Counted from the first letter of the stretch, positions 17,856 through 28,986 are shown. The stretch: 64,000 bases of DNA from Edaphobacter flagellatus (GCF_025264665.1 NZ_CP073697.1:1178001-1242000), one strand, 5' to 3'. Translations and numbers: made by a program. The notes: generated by a model not told the origin, from the letters alone.

Positions 17856-18586
17856 CCCGACGCCGCTGGATCGCCGACACCTGGTCCGACATATCCGCCA
17901 CCCTCACTGGCGAACAAGCCGAACACCTCGCCCGCGTTCTACGCGCCACCCCCGGCCAGGTCTATGATGTCGTCGCCGGCGGCTTCCTTCACCGTGCCGA
18001 AATCGCCAGCGTTCGCCCTGCCTCCGGCCCTCTGTCAGCCGAAGTCGTCTTCACCCTGCACGAACAGCTTGAGTCCGACACGGCTCTCCCTCTCCATCTC
18101 CTGCTCGCCGTCTTTAAGTTCGATCACATGGAGTGGGCCATCGAGAAAGCGACCGAATTAGGCGTCGACCGAATCACGCCCATCCTCGCCCGCCGCACCG
18201 AAAAACATCTCGCTCAGGCAGCAGCAAAGCGGGTCGAACGCTGGCGCCGCATCGCTCTCGAATCCGCCAAGCAGTCCCGCCGCTCCTCTATCCCCGAGGT
18301 CGCCGAGCCTCTTCCACTCGCCACCGCCCTTAACCAGGAAACCGCGACCACGTGTCTGCTGCTCTCCGAAACCGAACAGGACACCACACTCGCCACGGCT
18401 CTCCGGAAGCACCCTGCCGATACGTATGCCCTTGCCATCGGCCCCGAGGGCGGCTGGACCTCCGAAGAAATGTCCCTCTTCACCCAGCACCATTGGCAGC
18501 ACGTCACCCTCGGTCCACGCATCCTCCGCGCCGAAACCGCAGCCATCTCCGCCATCGCCATTCTTGCCGCACACCAAAATGACTAG
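17852..18586 (+). CDS. rsmE: 16S rRNA m3U1498 methyltransferase
   Basis: Methylates N3 of U1498 in 16S rRNA on the assembled 30S subunit, using SAM. The 244-residue protein has the PUA-like N-terminal domain (EQAEHLARVLRATPGQVYDV) and a SPOUT/trefoil-knot C-terminal domain with the family signatures KFDHMEWAIEKATELGV, AIGPEGGWTSEE and LGPRILRAETAAI, where SAM binds. It overlaps the preceding gene by four bases. It converges on dnaJ; repeat module copy 2 lies between the two 3' ends. Confidence 0.93.
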   Translation: MTRRRWIADTWSDISATLTGEQAEHLARVLRATPGQVYDVVAGGFLHRAEIASVRPASGPLSAEVVFTLHEQLESDTALPLHLLLAVFKFDHMEWAIEKATELGVDRITPILARRTEKHLAQAAAKRVERWRRIALESAKQSRRSSIPEVAEPLPLATALNQETATTCLLLSETEQDTTLATALRKHPADTYALAIGPEGGWTSEEMSLFTQHHWQHVTLGPRILRAETAAISAIAILAAHQND

Positions 18587-18621
18587 GTTCTTACAGTAGG
18601 GGTCGCGGGGCTACCTGAATT

Positions 18622-18799
18622 CTGTCAAGAGCCAAATCTATATAACCCCTTACCTATCAATCGCTTGAAAGTGCCGATTAGTTACTCTCTACCCGCTATA
18701 CTTAAATCAATCCAGAAAAAGTAAAGCCCGGCCTCCCAGCCGGGCTTTTGCTTACCCCCATAAGGGGTGTCCAAATAACTCTAGCCTTTTGAATACTTT
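18622..18799 (+). repeat. Intergenic module, copy 2 (diverged)
   Basis: Lies between the converging rsmE and dnaJ genes. CTGTCAAG at 18622, GTGCCGATT at 18671-18679, exactly 17 bp, then the -10-like TATACT at 18697-18702, an A-rich stretch, and a GC hairpin with T tail at 18723-18749. The downstream AATATTTT block is reduced to one imperfect box (AATACTTT, 18792-18799). It matches copies 1 and 3 in order and in the 17-bp spacing while the intervening bases differ. Confidence 0.6.
18723..18749. terminator. Hairpin terminator inside module copy 2
   Basis: AAAGCCCGGC pairs with GCCGGGCTTT (10 bp, loop CTCCCA), followed by a TTTT run on the plus strand and an A run before it, so it can work in both directions for rsmE and dnaJ. 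Confidence 0.85.
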
Positions 18800-18822
18800 G
18801 ACACAAAAGGTATAAGGGGGGC

Positions 18823-19968
18823 CTAGTGGAATATGTCCTTGACCTTGTCGAAGAGACCACGGGACGTCGGCGTATTCTCCACCGTGATCGTCTCGTCAAG
18901 TTGCCGCAGAAGCTCCCGCTGCTGCCTGGTGAGCTTCGCTGGTGTCTGAACCCGAATCTCAACGATCAGGTCGCCCTTGCCCCGCTCGTTCAGGTGCGGA
19001 ACACCTTTGCCCCGTAGCTTGAACTCGCGGCCGCTCTGCGTCCCTTCGGGAATCTTGATCGTCTCGATGCCCTCAAGAGTCTGTATCTCCAGCTCCGTTC
19101 CCAGTGCTGCCTGAGGAAAGGAGATCGGCATCACGCAATGCAGGTCGTCGCCATCACGCTCAAAGAACTTGTGCTCCTTGATATTGAGCACCACATACAG
19201 ATCGCCGGCCGGCCCGCCAAACTTACCAGCCTCACCTTCGCCCTGATAGCGAATGCGCGTTTCCTGCTCAACGCCTGCTGGAACCTTCACCAGAATCTTG
19301 TGCTCCATCTGTACGCGCGTTTCGCCACGGCACACCGAGCACGGATCGACAATCATCGTTCCCGTTCCGCCGCACACCGAGCAGGTTCGCGCCACAGAGA
19401 AGAAGCCCTGCTGAAACCGCTGCTGTCCACGCCCATCGCACTGCGTGCACGTCACCGGATGACGCCCCTTGGCCGCGCCGGTTCCCTTGCACTCCGTGCA
19501 CGTCTCGCTGCGGCGAATCGTGATCTCGCGCTCGACACCGAAGACAGCCTCTTCAAACTCGATCGTCAGGTCGTAACGCAGATCGCGTCCGCGCTGGACC
19601 CGCGAGGCCCGCGATCTGGAACCGCCCATGTTGAACATCTCGCCGAACAGGTCGCCGAAGATGTCGCCCAGATCCTGTGCGCCGCCGAAACCGCCGCCAA
19701 ACGGACCTGCGCCACCTCCGCCTCCATTAAAGGCGGCATGGCCGTAGCGGTCGTAAGCCGCGCGCTTCTCCGGATCGCTCAGCACCTGGTAGGCTTCGCT
19801 GCACTCCTTGAACTTCTCTTCGGCAGCATGATCTCCGGGATTGCGGTCAGGATGATACTGCATCGCCAGTTTGCGATACGCAGTCTTCAGCTCCTGATCG
19901 GAGGCATCTCGAGAGACATTCAGGACCTCATAAAAATCAACTTTGGTCACGTTCGACGTTGCACTCAT
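18823..19968 (-). CDS. dnaJ: Chaperone DnaJ (Hsp40)
   Basis: Co-chaperone that delivers clients to DnaK and stimulates its ATPase. The 381-residue protein has the J domain with HPD ([10 protein letters not shown], about residue 38), a Gly/Phe linker ([17 protein letters not shown]), a zinc domain with four C-x2-C-x-G-x pairs ([32 protein letters not shown]) and the C-terminal substrate and dimer domains. The last zinc pair departs from the usual GxG ending. It follows grpE and hrcA on the same strand; no dnaK is in the window. Confidence 0.96.
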   Translation of the reverse strand: MSATSNVTKVDFYEVLNVSRDASDQELKTAYRKLAMQYHPDRNPGDHAAEEKFKECSEAYQVLSDPEKRAAYDRYGHAAFNGGGGGAGPFGGGFGGAQDLGDIFGDLFGEMFNMGGSRSRASRVQRGRDLRYDLTIEFEEAVFGVEREITIRRSETCTECKGTGAAKGRHPVTCTQCDGRGQQRFQQGFFSVARTCSVCGGTGTMIVDPCSVCRGETRVQMEHKILVKVPAGVEQETRIRYQGEGEAGKFGGPAGDLYVVLNIKEHKFFERDGDDLHCVMPISFPQAALGTELEIQTLEGIETIKIPEGTQSGREFKLRGKGVPHLNERGKGDLIVEIRVQTPAKLTRQQRELLRQLDETITVENTPTSRGLFDKVKDIFH

Positions 19969-19999
19969 CCTTGCAAACTACCTTCTTCAGCTATTACAG

Positions 20000-20557
20000 C
20001 TAATCGCTAATCATCGCCGGGTTCGAGGCAATCTTTACCAAAGCCGGCCGCAGCAGCTTCTCACGAACCTTATATCCTCGGCGAATCTCCTCCAGAACCT
20101 GGTGGTCTGGAAACTCTTTCGTTTCGATGCTCCCCAGCGCCTCGTGGACTCGGGGATCAAACTGCGCGCCGACGCTTTCCACGGCCACTACATTCAGGCC
20201 GCGCAAGGCATCTTCCATCTGCTTCAGAATAAGCTCAACACCAGCCCGCAGCTGCTCCGCCGAGCCCCCTGATTTAAGCGCCAGCTGAAAATTATCCATC
20301 ACGCCGAGAAACGGCTCGACCGTGTTTGAAATCGTGTAATCGCGCATATCCTGCCGCTCCTTGGCCTCGCGCTTACGGGCGTTGTCGAACTCCGCCTGAA
20401 GCCTCGCCAGCCTGTCCAGCAACTGATCGCGCTCGCCCTTCACCTGCTCCAGTTCCGCCTGCACTGCGGCAGTGGCGTCCTGTACGTTCCGCTCCTCGGC
20501 AGCGCTGGTGACAGCGTCGCCCTCCTGCACGGCCTGTACGGTCGTCTCGTCCTTCAT
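20000..20557 (-). CDS. grpE: Nucleotide exchange factor GrpE
   Basis: Releases ADP from DnaK. The 185-residue protein has a long N-terminal coiled coil (about residues 35-85, EQVKGERDQLLDRLARLQAE), the family signature FDNARKREAKERQD, and the compact C-terminal beta domain with PRVHEALGSIETKEFPD and GYKVREKLLRPALVKIA. I choose the ATG at 20557, ten bases after AGGAG; an ATG six codons earlier overlaps that site. It lies between hrcA and dnaJ in the usual class I heat-shock order. Confidence 0.94.
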   Translation of the reverse strand: MKDETTVQAVQEGDAVTSAAEERNVQDATAAVQAELEQVKGERDQLLDRLARLQAEFDNARKREAKERQDMRDYTISNTVEPFLGVMDNFQLALKSGGSAEQLRAGVELILKQMEDALRGLNVVAVESVGAQFDPRVHEALGSIETKEFPDHQVLEEIRRGYKVREKLLRPALVKIASNPAMISD

Positions 20558-20662
20558 GGAATGATTTCTCCTCATAAGTTATTCCTCTTCCATTATCGCC
20601 GATGACGCAAGCCCAGACTGCCACAAGGCGGCCATAGCCGTCGCGACAACTTTAGTAACCCC

Positions 20663-21742
20663 TTACTCTTTGGAGTGCAATGCGATACGGTCGAAGACCC
20701 GCGACAGGTAACTGACTGCATTCATCGTGTTCTCGTAATCCATTCTTTTACTGCCGATTACGCCAATCGTTCCGCGATTTTCGTCCCCCATGCGAGCCGG
20801 CGCAGCAATCAGCACCAGACCAGCCATCTCCGGAGCCTGTTCTTCCAGGTCGAAGATCACACGCACGCTTTCCTGATGAGCATCGATATAAGCATTCAGC
20901 AGGTCGACCAGCCGTTGCTTGGCTTCTAACGCTGCCAGCATCTCGCGCAGCTGTTCGGTATCCACATTGGCGCCGATCAGGTTGGCGACCCCTTCGACAT
21001 ACACCGGCTGCTGGGGAGCTTCGCTCTCGGGAACCGTCTTGAGCCATAGCTGCTGCACGGCGTTGAGCAGCCGCTGATATTCGCTCCGCTCGCGCTCCAC
21101 CATGTGTGCCAGCTCCGTGCGCACCTGCTCAACGTTCCAGCCGCGGAAGTGCTCATTCAGAAAGTTCGTCGCGGTTTCCAATTCACTGAGCGTCAGATCG
21201 CGATCCAGCGCCAGAACGCGGTCATGCACCATCCCGGAACGCGTTACAACAACGGCCAGAACCCGTGCCGGAGCGAGCCGCGAAAAATGCACATGCTCCA
21301 GAAGATCGCCCTCCGCAGCCGCTGCAATCGCAACGCCGACGCCGCTGGAAAGCGTCGCCAGAACATGCGACGTCCGCTCCAGGACGGCCTGCGTGCCGGC
21401 CAGTCCGATAAAGCTCGAATCGATCTGGCGACGTGAGCTTACTGGAAGCCGCGCCACATCAATGCGTGGATTCGCGCCGCCGCTCAACTGCTCCACATAC
21501 ATGCGGAAGGCCCGGGCGGTAGGAATGCGTCCCGCCGAGGTATGCGGCTGCTCCAGCAGCCCTGCTTCCGCAAGCTCAGCCATCTCGTTGCGCACGGTGG
21601 CGGAGCTCATCGCCGTGACATCACTATGAGGAAGCCGCGCAATCGTTCCCGATCCAACCGGCTCCCCTGTCTCGATATAACTCTCGATGATGGCAGTCAG
21701 AATGGCGCGTTGCCGCGCTGTAACCTTCTCTCGCTCTGCCAT
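20663..21742 (-). CDS. hrcA: Heat-inducible transcription repressor HrcA
   Basis: Represses class I heat-shock genes by binding the CIRCE inverted repeat; needs GroEL for activity. The 359-residue protein has the N-terminal winged helix (RQRAILTAIIESYIETGEPVGS, then SSATVRNEMAELAEAGLLEQPHTSAGR) and the C-terminal GAF-like and dimerisation domain (RGTIGVIGSKRMDYENTMNAVSYLS). The start at 21742 follows a GGGGG site; a GTG five codons earlier is possible. I looked for CIRCE (TTAGCACTC-N9-GAGTGCTAA) upstream and did not find it, so its target is elsewhere. Confidence 0.94.
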   Translation of the reverse strand: MAEREKVTARQRAILTAIIESYIETGEPVGSGTIARLPHSDVTAMSSATVRNEMAELAEAGLLEQPHTSAGRIPTARAFRMYVEQLSGGANPRIDVARLPVSSRRQIDSSFIGLAGTQAVLERTSHVLATLSSGVGVAIAAAAEGDLLEHVHFSRLAPARVLAVVVTRSGMVHDRVLALDRDLTLSELETATNFLNEHFRGWNVEQVRTELAHMVERERSEYQRLLNAVQQLWLKTVPESEAPQQPVYVEGVANLIGANVDTEQLREMLAALEAKQRLVDLLNAYIDAHQESVRVIFDLEEQAPEMAGLVLIAAPARMGDENRGTIGVIGSKRMDYENTMNAVSYLSRVFDRIALHSKE

Positions 21743-21807
21743 TGGTTGCCCCCGCACGAGAACAGTCTAACCCCACACGTCAAATACACGCTGAGTGAAT
21801 CGCTGCA

Positions 21808-22641
21808 CTAGCTTATCTCCAGCACATCCTCATCTTTCGAGGCAACCTCACGCGCCTTGTCAGCCACACGCTGCGCGATCCCATAAAACTCGGCTGCCAG
21901 CTTCGATTCCGGCCCCGCCAACGCAACCGGCAAGCCCTTGTCGCCGCCCTCGCGGATCGACGGATTCAAATCGACAGCTCCAAGGAACGGCAGACCGAAC
22001 TGCGCCGCTGTCCGCTCCGTCCCTCCTGCGCCGAAGACATCGATCACCTCGCCGGTAGGCAGCGTCATCTGCGACATATTCTCGACCATCCCCAGAACCT
22101 CGACCTTGACCTGATGGAACATCTCGAGCGCCTTACGGGCATCCTCAAGAGCTACATTCGAGCCGGTCGAAACAACAACCGCTCCCGTCAACGGTACCGT
22201 CTGCACCAGCGAGATGACCACATCGCCCGTGCCTGGAGGCAGGTCAATGATGAGGAAGTCCAGCTCGCCCCACTCCACCTGCTGCAAAAACTGCCGGATG
22301 ATCTGATGCAGCATCGGTCCACGCATCACCAGCGGCTTATCGCCAGGAGAGATCAACCCGATGGAGATAAACTTCACGCCGTGCGCCAGGATAGGCTCGA
22401 TGCGATTGCCTTCGAGCACATTCGGCTGCCGCGTCGCACCCAGCATCGTCGGCACATTCGGCCCGTAGATATCCGCATCGACCAGACCAACTTTGTAGCC
22501 AAGCTTCGCCAGCGCAACCGAAAGATTTACCGCCACGGTCGTCTTGCCGACGCCGCCCTTGCCACTACCTACTGCAACAACGTGCGCTACTCCGTGCAGA
22601 GGCTGCGGCCCCTGCGGAACTCCTGCTCCTGTATGTCCCAT
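21808..22641 (-). CDS. Mrp/NBP35-type P-loop ATPase (iron-sulfur carrier family)
   Basis: A 277-residue cytosolic ATPase of the Mrp/ApbC family, which carries or inserts iron-sulfur clusters. The deviant Walker A GSGKGGVGKTT is at about residues 25-35, Walker B/switch II as LIIDLPPGTGDV, and the ENMS segment follows. The family's usual CPxC pair after ENMS is missing: the sequence reads ENMSQMTLPTGEVIDVFG, with no Cys. The N-terminal MIP18/DUF59 domain of longer Mrp proteins is also absent. It may work without a bridging cluster, as described for the SalA branch. The start at 22641 has AGGAG eight bases upstream. Confidence 0.88.
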   Translation of the reverse strand: MGHTGAGVPQGPQPLHGVAHVVAVGSGKGGVGKTTVAVNLSVALAKLGYKVGLVDADIYGPNVPTMLGATRQPNVLEGNRIEPILAHGVKFISIGLISPGDKPLVMRGPMLHQIIRQFLQQVEWGELDFLIIDLPPGTGDVVISLVQTVPLTGAVVVSTGSNVALEDARKALEMFHQVKVEVLGMVENMSQMTLPTGEVIDVFGAGGTERTAAQFGLPFLGAVDLNPSIREGGDKGLPVALAGPESKLAAEFYGIAQRVADKAREVASKDEDVLEIS

Positions 22642-22661
22642 CGCTCTTTCTCCTGATTCCT

Positions 22662-23183
22662 TCAGACGTGCCACTCGTCGCCAAATGCGGCACGCATCTC
22701 TTTTTTACGCTGCGTCTCACTGCCACGCATCTCGCGGCGGCGGCCAGCATCTTCATAGCGCCGCTTCTGGTGCTCCGTCTCCGGAATCACCGGCGGCACC
22801 GCCAGCCGGTTGCCATGCTGGTCTACCGCCACAAAGGTCAGATAGGCCGAGGAGACATGGCGCAACCGGTTCTGCTGCACATCCTCAACCATCGCCTTGA
22901 CGCCCACCTCCATCGAAGTGCGGTAGGCGCGATTCACACTGGCCTTTAGAATCAGCAGTTCACCCACCCGTACCGGCGCGACGAAATCCAGATGGTCCAT
23001 GCTCGCTGTCACCGTAATAGCCCGCGCATGGCGGCTGGCGGCCATAGCACCCACCAGGTCGATGTACTGCATTAATCGACCACCAAATAGATTTCCCAAA
23101 GCGTTCGCGTCAGACGGAAAGATGATTTCGCTGCGTTCCGACTGCGACTCGCATACTTTTCTTCCAAGTACCTCTTCGCTCAT
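22662..23183 (-). CDS. Acyl-CoA thioesterase, YciA/hot-dog family
   Basis: Hydrolyses acyl-CoA thioesters in the cytosol. The 173-residue protein has the hot-dog signature SERSEIIFPSDANALGNLFGG at about residues 15-35 (catalytic Asp in the DANALGN segment), MDHLDFVAPVRVGELL and TSMEVGVKAMVED. The C-terminal 25 residues are Arg- and Glu-rich. The ATG at 23183 gives the normal length; codons before it add Arg/Cys-rich sequence. It ends 20 bases before the Mrp-like gene on the same strand, so the two form one unit. A divergent TPR gene begins 83 bases away. Confidence 0.87.
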   Translation of the reverse strand: MSEEVLGRKVCESQSERSEIIFPSDANALGNLFGGRLMQYIDLVGAMAASRHARAITVTASMDHLDFVAPVRVGELLILKASVNRAYRTSMEVGVKAMVEDVQQNRLRHVSSAYLTFVAVDQHGNRLAVPPVIPETEHQKRRYEDAGRRREMRGSETQRKKEMRAAFGDEWHV

Positions 23184-23265
23184 CTCTACCAGTGTAAATC
23201 TCTTAGGCGTAACAGCTCCACGCGCAGGCTTGCCAACTCCACATGCGGCATCGCACCATCGAGAT

Positions 23266-23577
23266 ATGGATCGTATTGCCCTTCTAACCCAGGTACTTGA
23301 GCAGAACCCCACAGACGCTTTCGCCCGCTACGGCCTCGCGATGGCGCACATCTCCGCCGGAAACACCGACCTTGCGCTCAGAGAGTTCACCACGCTGCTC
23401 CAGCACAACCCGGACTACGTCCCGGCCTACCAGATGTCTGCACAAACGCTTGCAAAGCTTGGCCGTTCCGAGGAAGCTGCCGCACGGCTCCGCCTCGGGC
23501 TCGATGCCGCCGCGCGTACCGGCAACCAGCATGCCGCCTCCGAGATGCAGGGCTTGCTCGACGAGATTGGCGGCTAG
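23266..23577 (+). CDS. Small TPR protein
   Basis: A 103-residue cytosolic protein made of about two and a half tetratricopeptide repeats: LEQNPTDAFARYGLAMAHIS, then LREFTTLLQHNPDYVPAYQM with SAQTLAKLGRSEEAAA, and a final helix pair. TPRs mediate protein-protein contacts; partner unknown. It is the first gene of a plus-strand run that continues, after 49 bases, into the AAA ATPase/VWA pair. The ATG at 23266 gives a protein that starts directly at the first helix. Confidence 0.78.
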   Translation: MDRIALLTQVLEQNPTDAFARYGLAMAHISAGNTDLALREFTTLLQHNPDYVPAYQMSAQTLAKLGRSEEAAARLRLGLDAAARTGNQHAASEMQGLLDEIGG

Positions 23578-23626
23578 CCCAATTCCGTTGAGCCAACTCG
23601 CCTGGGCCGAACATCTATACTTAGGC

Positions 23627-25147
<1,521 letters not shown>

Positions 25148-25182
25148 GGTTTCGAACGTCACGGCATCATTGGATAGCAGGT

Positions 25183-26424
25183 ATGAAACGAGTCCGCTAC
25201 ACCAGATTCACCGGCGATCTCTCCTCCAGCTTCGGTCTCGAAGACCTGATGCAGGCTCTCAGCGACTTTCTGCTCGACTCCGGCTTCAACGATCCTTATT
25301 CGCAGTTCAGCGAGTTTAACGACCAGACGATGGAGAATCTGCGCGATGCCATCCGGCAGGCGCTTGAGTCCGGCGAACTCTTTGATGAGGAGTCCCAGGA
25401 AAAATACGATGCTTTATCGGATGATCAGGTCGAAGAACTCGTCGACAAGATCATTCAGAAGATGCAGGAGCAGAACTTTATCAACGCCGAGATGCCGCAG
25501 CAGGGCCAGGGCGAGACAGGCGACGGCAACACACAGGCGCGCTTTGAAGTCACGGACAAGGCGATGGACTTCCTCGGCTATAAAGCGCTGCGCGATCTTC
25601 TGGGACCGCTGGGGCGCTCCAATCTTGGCCGCCACGACACGCGCCACGAAGCAGCTGGCGTTGAGATCAACGGCTCATCCAAGCTTTATGAGTTCGGCGA
25701 CACACTTAACCTCGACGTTACGGCTACCTTCTCCAGCGTCTTTGCGCGCGAGGGTATTCGCACCGCCGTCGAAGGAGAAGAACACAGCCCGCTCCATGTC
25801 GAATACTCCGACCTGTATGTCCATCAATCCGACTATCAATCATCCTGCGCAACCGTCGTGCTGCTCGACTGCTCGCATTCGATGATCCTCTACGGCGAAG
25901 ATCGTTTCACTCCGGCGAAGCGAGTCGCCATGGCCCTCTCGCACCTCATCCGCACGCAGTTCCCCGGCGATACGCTCAACCTCGTTCTCTTCCACGACAC
26001 AGCCGAGGAGATTCCCGTATCGCAGCTCTCGCGCGTCAAAGTCGGCCCGCACTATACAAATACTCGCGACGGCCTTCGTCTGGCGCAGCGCATACTGGCG
26101 AAACAGAACAAGGATATGAAGCAGATCGTAATGATTACCGATGGAAAACCGTCGGCGCTTACGCTGCCGGATGGCCGTATCTATAAGAACGCCTTCGGGC
26201 TCGATCCACTGGTGATTGAGGAGACTCTGGAAGAGGTCTCCCGCTGCAAGCGCGCCGGCATCATGATCAATACCTTCATGCTGGCAAACGACTTCACCCT
26301 AATGCAGTTTGTACAACGTGTCAGCGCCATGTGTCGAGGCAAAGCTTACTTCACCACCCCGCAGACGCTCGGCAACTATCTGCTCATGGACTTCATGTCC
26401 CGCAGAATAAAAACTGTTCATTAA
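25183..26424 (+). CDS. VWA-domain protein, partner of the AAA+ ATPase
   Basis: A 413-residue cytosolic protein. The C-terminal half is a von Willebrand A domain with a full MIDAS site: DCSHS (D-x-S-x-S, about residue 230), a Thr in HYTNTRDG, and MITDGKPS. The N-terminal half is helical and acidic ([20 protein letters not shown]), with a linker rich in Gln and Gly ([12 protein letters not shown]). In Mg-chelatase, RavA/ViaA and MoxR systems such a protein pairs with the AAA+ ATPase encoded beside it. The two genes are 35 bases apart. Its stop is followed by a separate promoter for the DUF2076 gene. Confidence 0.87.
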   Translation: MKRVRYTRFTGDLSSSFGLEDLMQALSDFLLDSGFNDPYSQFSEFNDQTMENLRDAIRQALESGELFDEESQEKYDALSDDQVEELVDKIIQKMQEQNFINAEMPQQGQGETGDGNTQARFEVTDKAMDFLGYKALRDLLGPLGRSNLGRHDTRHEAAGVEINGSSKLYEFGDTLNLDVTATFSSVFAREGIRTAVEGEEHSPLHVEYSDLYVHQSDYQSSCATVVLLDCSHSMILYGEDRFTPAKRVAMALSHLIRTQFPGDTLNLVLFHDTAEEIPVSQLSRVKVGPHYTNTRDGLRLAQRILAKQNKDMKQIVMITDGKPSALTLPDGRIYKNAFGLDPLVIEETLEEVSRCKRAGIMINTFMLANDFTLMQFVQRVSAMCRGKAYFTTPQTLGNYLLMDFMSRRIKTVH

Positions 26425-26440
26425 ATCTGCTGGCTCGCCA

Positions 26441-26470
26441 TTGAACCTTTTCCTACCTTTTGCGTATCTA
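26441..26470 (+). promoter_or_regulatory. Promoter of the DUF2076 gene
   Basis: TTGAAC (26441-26446), 18-bp spacer, TATCTA (26465-26470). A small hairpin CACGGG/CCCGTG (26492-26507) lies in the leader just before the AAGGAG ribosome site. Confidence 0.5.
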
Positions 26471-26520
26471 TTCGCGTCTTACTAGACGGCTCACGGGGTC
26501 TCCCGTGGCGAAGGAGCAGC

Positions 26521-27288
26521 ATGACACCGCAGGAACAGCAGATGCTTCAGGGTTTGATTCAACGCGTCAACCAGACCCAGCTTCAGGAGAAGGACATCGA
26601 CGCCGAAGAGATGCTCCAGCAGACACTTGGGCGCAACCCTGACGCACTTTACATTCTCGCGCAGACCGTACTCGTACAGCAGTATGCGCTGGACCAGGCC
26701 CGGCAGCAGTTGGATCAGCTACGCCAGCAACCGCGCCGCTCCACCAGCTTTCTCGGCAATCTGCTTGGTCACGATCAGCCGACACAGTCGGCTCCTCCTC
26801 CGCTTCCCCCGGCCTATGCCCAACAGCCCCAGTACGTTCCGGTTCCAGCTTATGGCTCCGGTTATGCCCCCGGCTACGGCATGCCGCAACAAGGAGGCTT
26901 CCTGCGTGGAGCCATGCAGACGGCTGCAGGAGTTGCCGCAGGAGCACTCGCCTTCGAAGGCATCGAAAGCTTGATGCATGGTTTTGGCAACGCCGCCGGA
27001 TACGGTTCAGGTTTTGGCGGTGCCGAGCGGCCCGAGATCGTCAACAACTACTACGGCGACACCGCGTCACACGAGGGACATCTCTCCCCGGATATCGAAG
27101 ACCGTCGCGGCGAATCGCAGTTTTCGCAGGCTGTCGACAACAACGACCACGGCGACAGCCTGATGAGCGGCAGCGACAGCAACGGTACGGATGATGATTC
27201 GAACAGCTTCGCAGACGATTCCTCGTTGGACGATAGCTCCGACTTCTCCAGCGATTTCGATTCCGGCAGCGACGATAGCAATTTCTAA
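26521..27288 (+). CDS. DUF2076 family protein with acidic Ser/Asp tail
   Basis: A 255-residue protein with an N-terminal helical DUF2076 domain (TPQEQQMLQGLIQRVNQTQ, then DAEEMLQQTLGRNPDALYIL), a Pro/Tyr/Gly-rich linker with a hydrophobic stretch (TAAGVAAGALAFEGIESLMHG, about 138-158), and an unusual low-complexity tail of about 50 residues made mostly of Asp, Ser and Asn (SSDFSSDFDSGSDDSNF). Function unknown. Ribosome site AAGGAG. It has its own promoter and its stop abuts the stop of the convergent AsmA-like gene with no room for a terminator. Confidence 0.83.
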   Translation: MTPQEQQMLQGLIQRVNQTQLQEKDIDAEEMLQQTLGRNPDALYILAQTVLVQQYALDQARQQLDQLRQQPRRSTSFLGNLLGHDQPTQSAPPPLPPAYAQQPQYVPVPAYGSGYAPGYGMPQQGGFLRGAMQTAAGVAAGALAFEGIESLMHGFGNAAGYGSGFGGAERPEIVNNYYGDTASHEGHLSPDIEDRRGESQFSQAVDNNDHGDSLMSGSDSNGTDDDSNSFADDSSLDDSSDFSSDFDSGSDDSNF

Positions 27289-28890
27289 CTATTCGCCGTC
27301 TTTGTGCTTCAGATCGAGACCGAACTTGGGTTCGCCCTTGGTGCCGCTGATCTTGACCGGGATCTCGGCACCAGCACCGTGCTTCTTGAAGAACGGATCG
27401 ACTGGCTTCAGCAGCCACGACTTCCACCACGTAGCGACCATCTGCGACAGCATGGCCTTCGTTCTCACCTTCCCTGTAAAGTCCAGGTCTTTGCCATCGA
27501 GCGAATAGGCACCTGCAAGGTTGATGTCTGCGCCAGGTAAAACATACGTCAACTTGCTGAAGCGTAGATCGCCCCGATCCATCACAAATCGTCCGTCCAT
27601 CCACGAAGAGACATCTTCTGCGCCAGGCTTCGCCGCTTTAGCCTCTCCTCGCGCCCGTAGACTCAACATATCCACCTTGTCCTGCCATGCAGGATTGGTA
27701 AAGTGAATCGCTCGCAGCCGGAAGCTTCCATCTAAGTGCATCCTGCGGGTCACGCTCTCATCCCCAGGCTGAATCCGAAGCTTCGTCTTCGTCGTCAACC
27801 TGCCCGTCATGATCACAGGTTGCGTCTTCACTCCCAACTGGAGGAAGTCCTGAATCCTGCCATCAGGAATATCGGCCACGAGATCGATATCGTGCCCCAC
27901 ACCCTTGATATTGACGATCGCGCCTGTGCAGCTGAACGCAGAGTCCTTCAACTTCGCTTGGACAGGTTGAAGATATGTGTCGCCGCTCGTTCCATCCACG
28001 ATGGCATGAAATCTCGTCGTCAGCGGCATCGCACGATTCGCAGTATCTAACGCGAAGTCCGGCGTTTCCGTCTCCCCATCGACAACGATGCGATTCAGCT
28101 GACCGCTAAACTCTCCCTTCGACGACAGCATCCCCGATATGCCCTTGATCGTCCCCAGGTCCGCGTGCTCAAACGTATATTGACCCGTCACAGAAGAATC
28201 GCCCGGACTGTCGTTCACCCACGGGCCAAAGCTTCCCGTAGCATGAATATCCCCCGTCGGAATCGCATTGACCAGTGTCGCGTTGTAGCGCCATGGAGAA
28301 TCCGGTCCCACATTTCGCAGAACGATATGTTGCAGATCGAATTCCTTGGGATCTTTATCAGGCTTGATCGTCCCGATAATCAGTTTCGAATCTGCGCAAT
28401 CGATCTCGTCAACAACGATATCGATCTTGCCGGCACGTTCTTTTTTGGCGGGTGCCTGTTGCCTCATCTCCCGCGGAGGAATATGGATCGTCATAGCGCG
28501 AACATGAACTGTGCCTACGTGCATGGGCTTCTTGAACAACCCCGTCAGGTCGGCATGAAATGAAAAGTGCCCAAGCGAGATCAGTGGATCTTTCGCCCCT
28601 GCCTCGACAACAGCATCAGGAGCATAGATGCGAAGCCCTTCGCCGGAAACCTCCAGCCCCTTCACAGCAGAGACGCTAAAACCATCCAGCTCAACACGGC
28701 TATCAAACCGCGTACTCAGTGTCTCGATAACGCGCGACTTCAGAATTGGAGCCGCGCGATGGATGATCACCTCAATGGATACGGCCAGTATGACCACAAG
28801 AAAAAGGACAACCGTAGCCACCCAGCTAAGCACTCTGCGTTTCCTTGTGGGTCTTTCAGTCGGCACCTGGCCGCTTAAAGAAGTACTCAT
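27289..28890 (-). CDS. AsmA-like envelope protein
   Basis: A 533-residue protein anchored in the inner membrane by one segment (about residues 22-43, VATVVLFLVVILAVSIEVII) with a long, beta-rich periplasmic part typical of the AsmA/DUF748 group: RFDSRVELDGFSVSAVKG near the N-terminus and a repeated pattern of short strands to the end (AGAYSLDGKDLDFTGKVRTK). AsmA-like proteins are thought to move or organise lipids between the membranes. It is much shorter than the TamB-like protein at 4308-8747 and has no TamB C-terminal domain. Confidence 0.8.
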   Translation of the reverse strand: MSTSLSGQVPTERPTRKRRVLSWVATVVLFLVVILAVSIEVIIHRAAPILKSRVIETLSTRFDSRVELDGFSVSAVKGLEVSGEGLRIYAPDAVVEAGAKDPLISLGHFSFHADLTGLFKKPMHVGTVHVRAMTIHIPPREMRQQAPAKKERAGKIDIVVDEIDCADSKLIIGTIKPDKDPKEFDLQHIVLRNVGPDSPWRYNATLVNAIPTGDIHATGSFGPWVNDSPGDSSVTGQYTFEHADLGTIKGISGMLSSKGEFSGQLNRIVVDGETETPDFALDTANRAMPLTTRFHAIVDGTSGDTYLQPVQAKLKDSAFSCTGAIVNIKGVGHDIDLVADIPDGRIQDFLQLGVKTQPVIMTGRLTTKTKLRIQPGDESVTRRMHLDGSFRLRAIHFTNPAWQDKVDMLSLRARGEAKAAKPGAEDVSSWMDGRFVMDRGDLRFSKLTYVLPGADINLAGAYSLDGKDLDFTGKVRTKAMLSQMVATWWKSWLLKPVDPFFKKHGAGAEIPVKISGTKGEPKFGLDLKHKDGE

Positions 28891-28986
28891 AACACCTTAT
28901 GATGCAAACTTTTACCCCTGGGATTGCGTAGCTCGTCACTCCTGCCGAAAAATATTCGCTTAAGTCTGTTACCGTTCTACACGCTC

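Noticed and set aside
21743..21807. A CIRCE operator upstream of hrcA
   Set aside because: Only AGTG-N8-CACT is present (arms in the wrong orientation and too short); the TTAGCACTC-N9-GAGTGCTAA pattern is absent.
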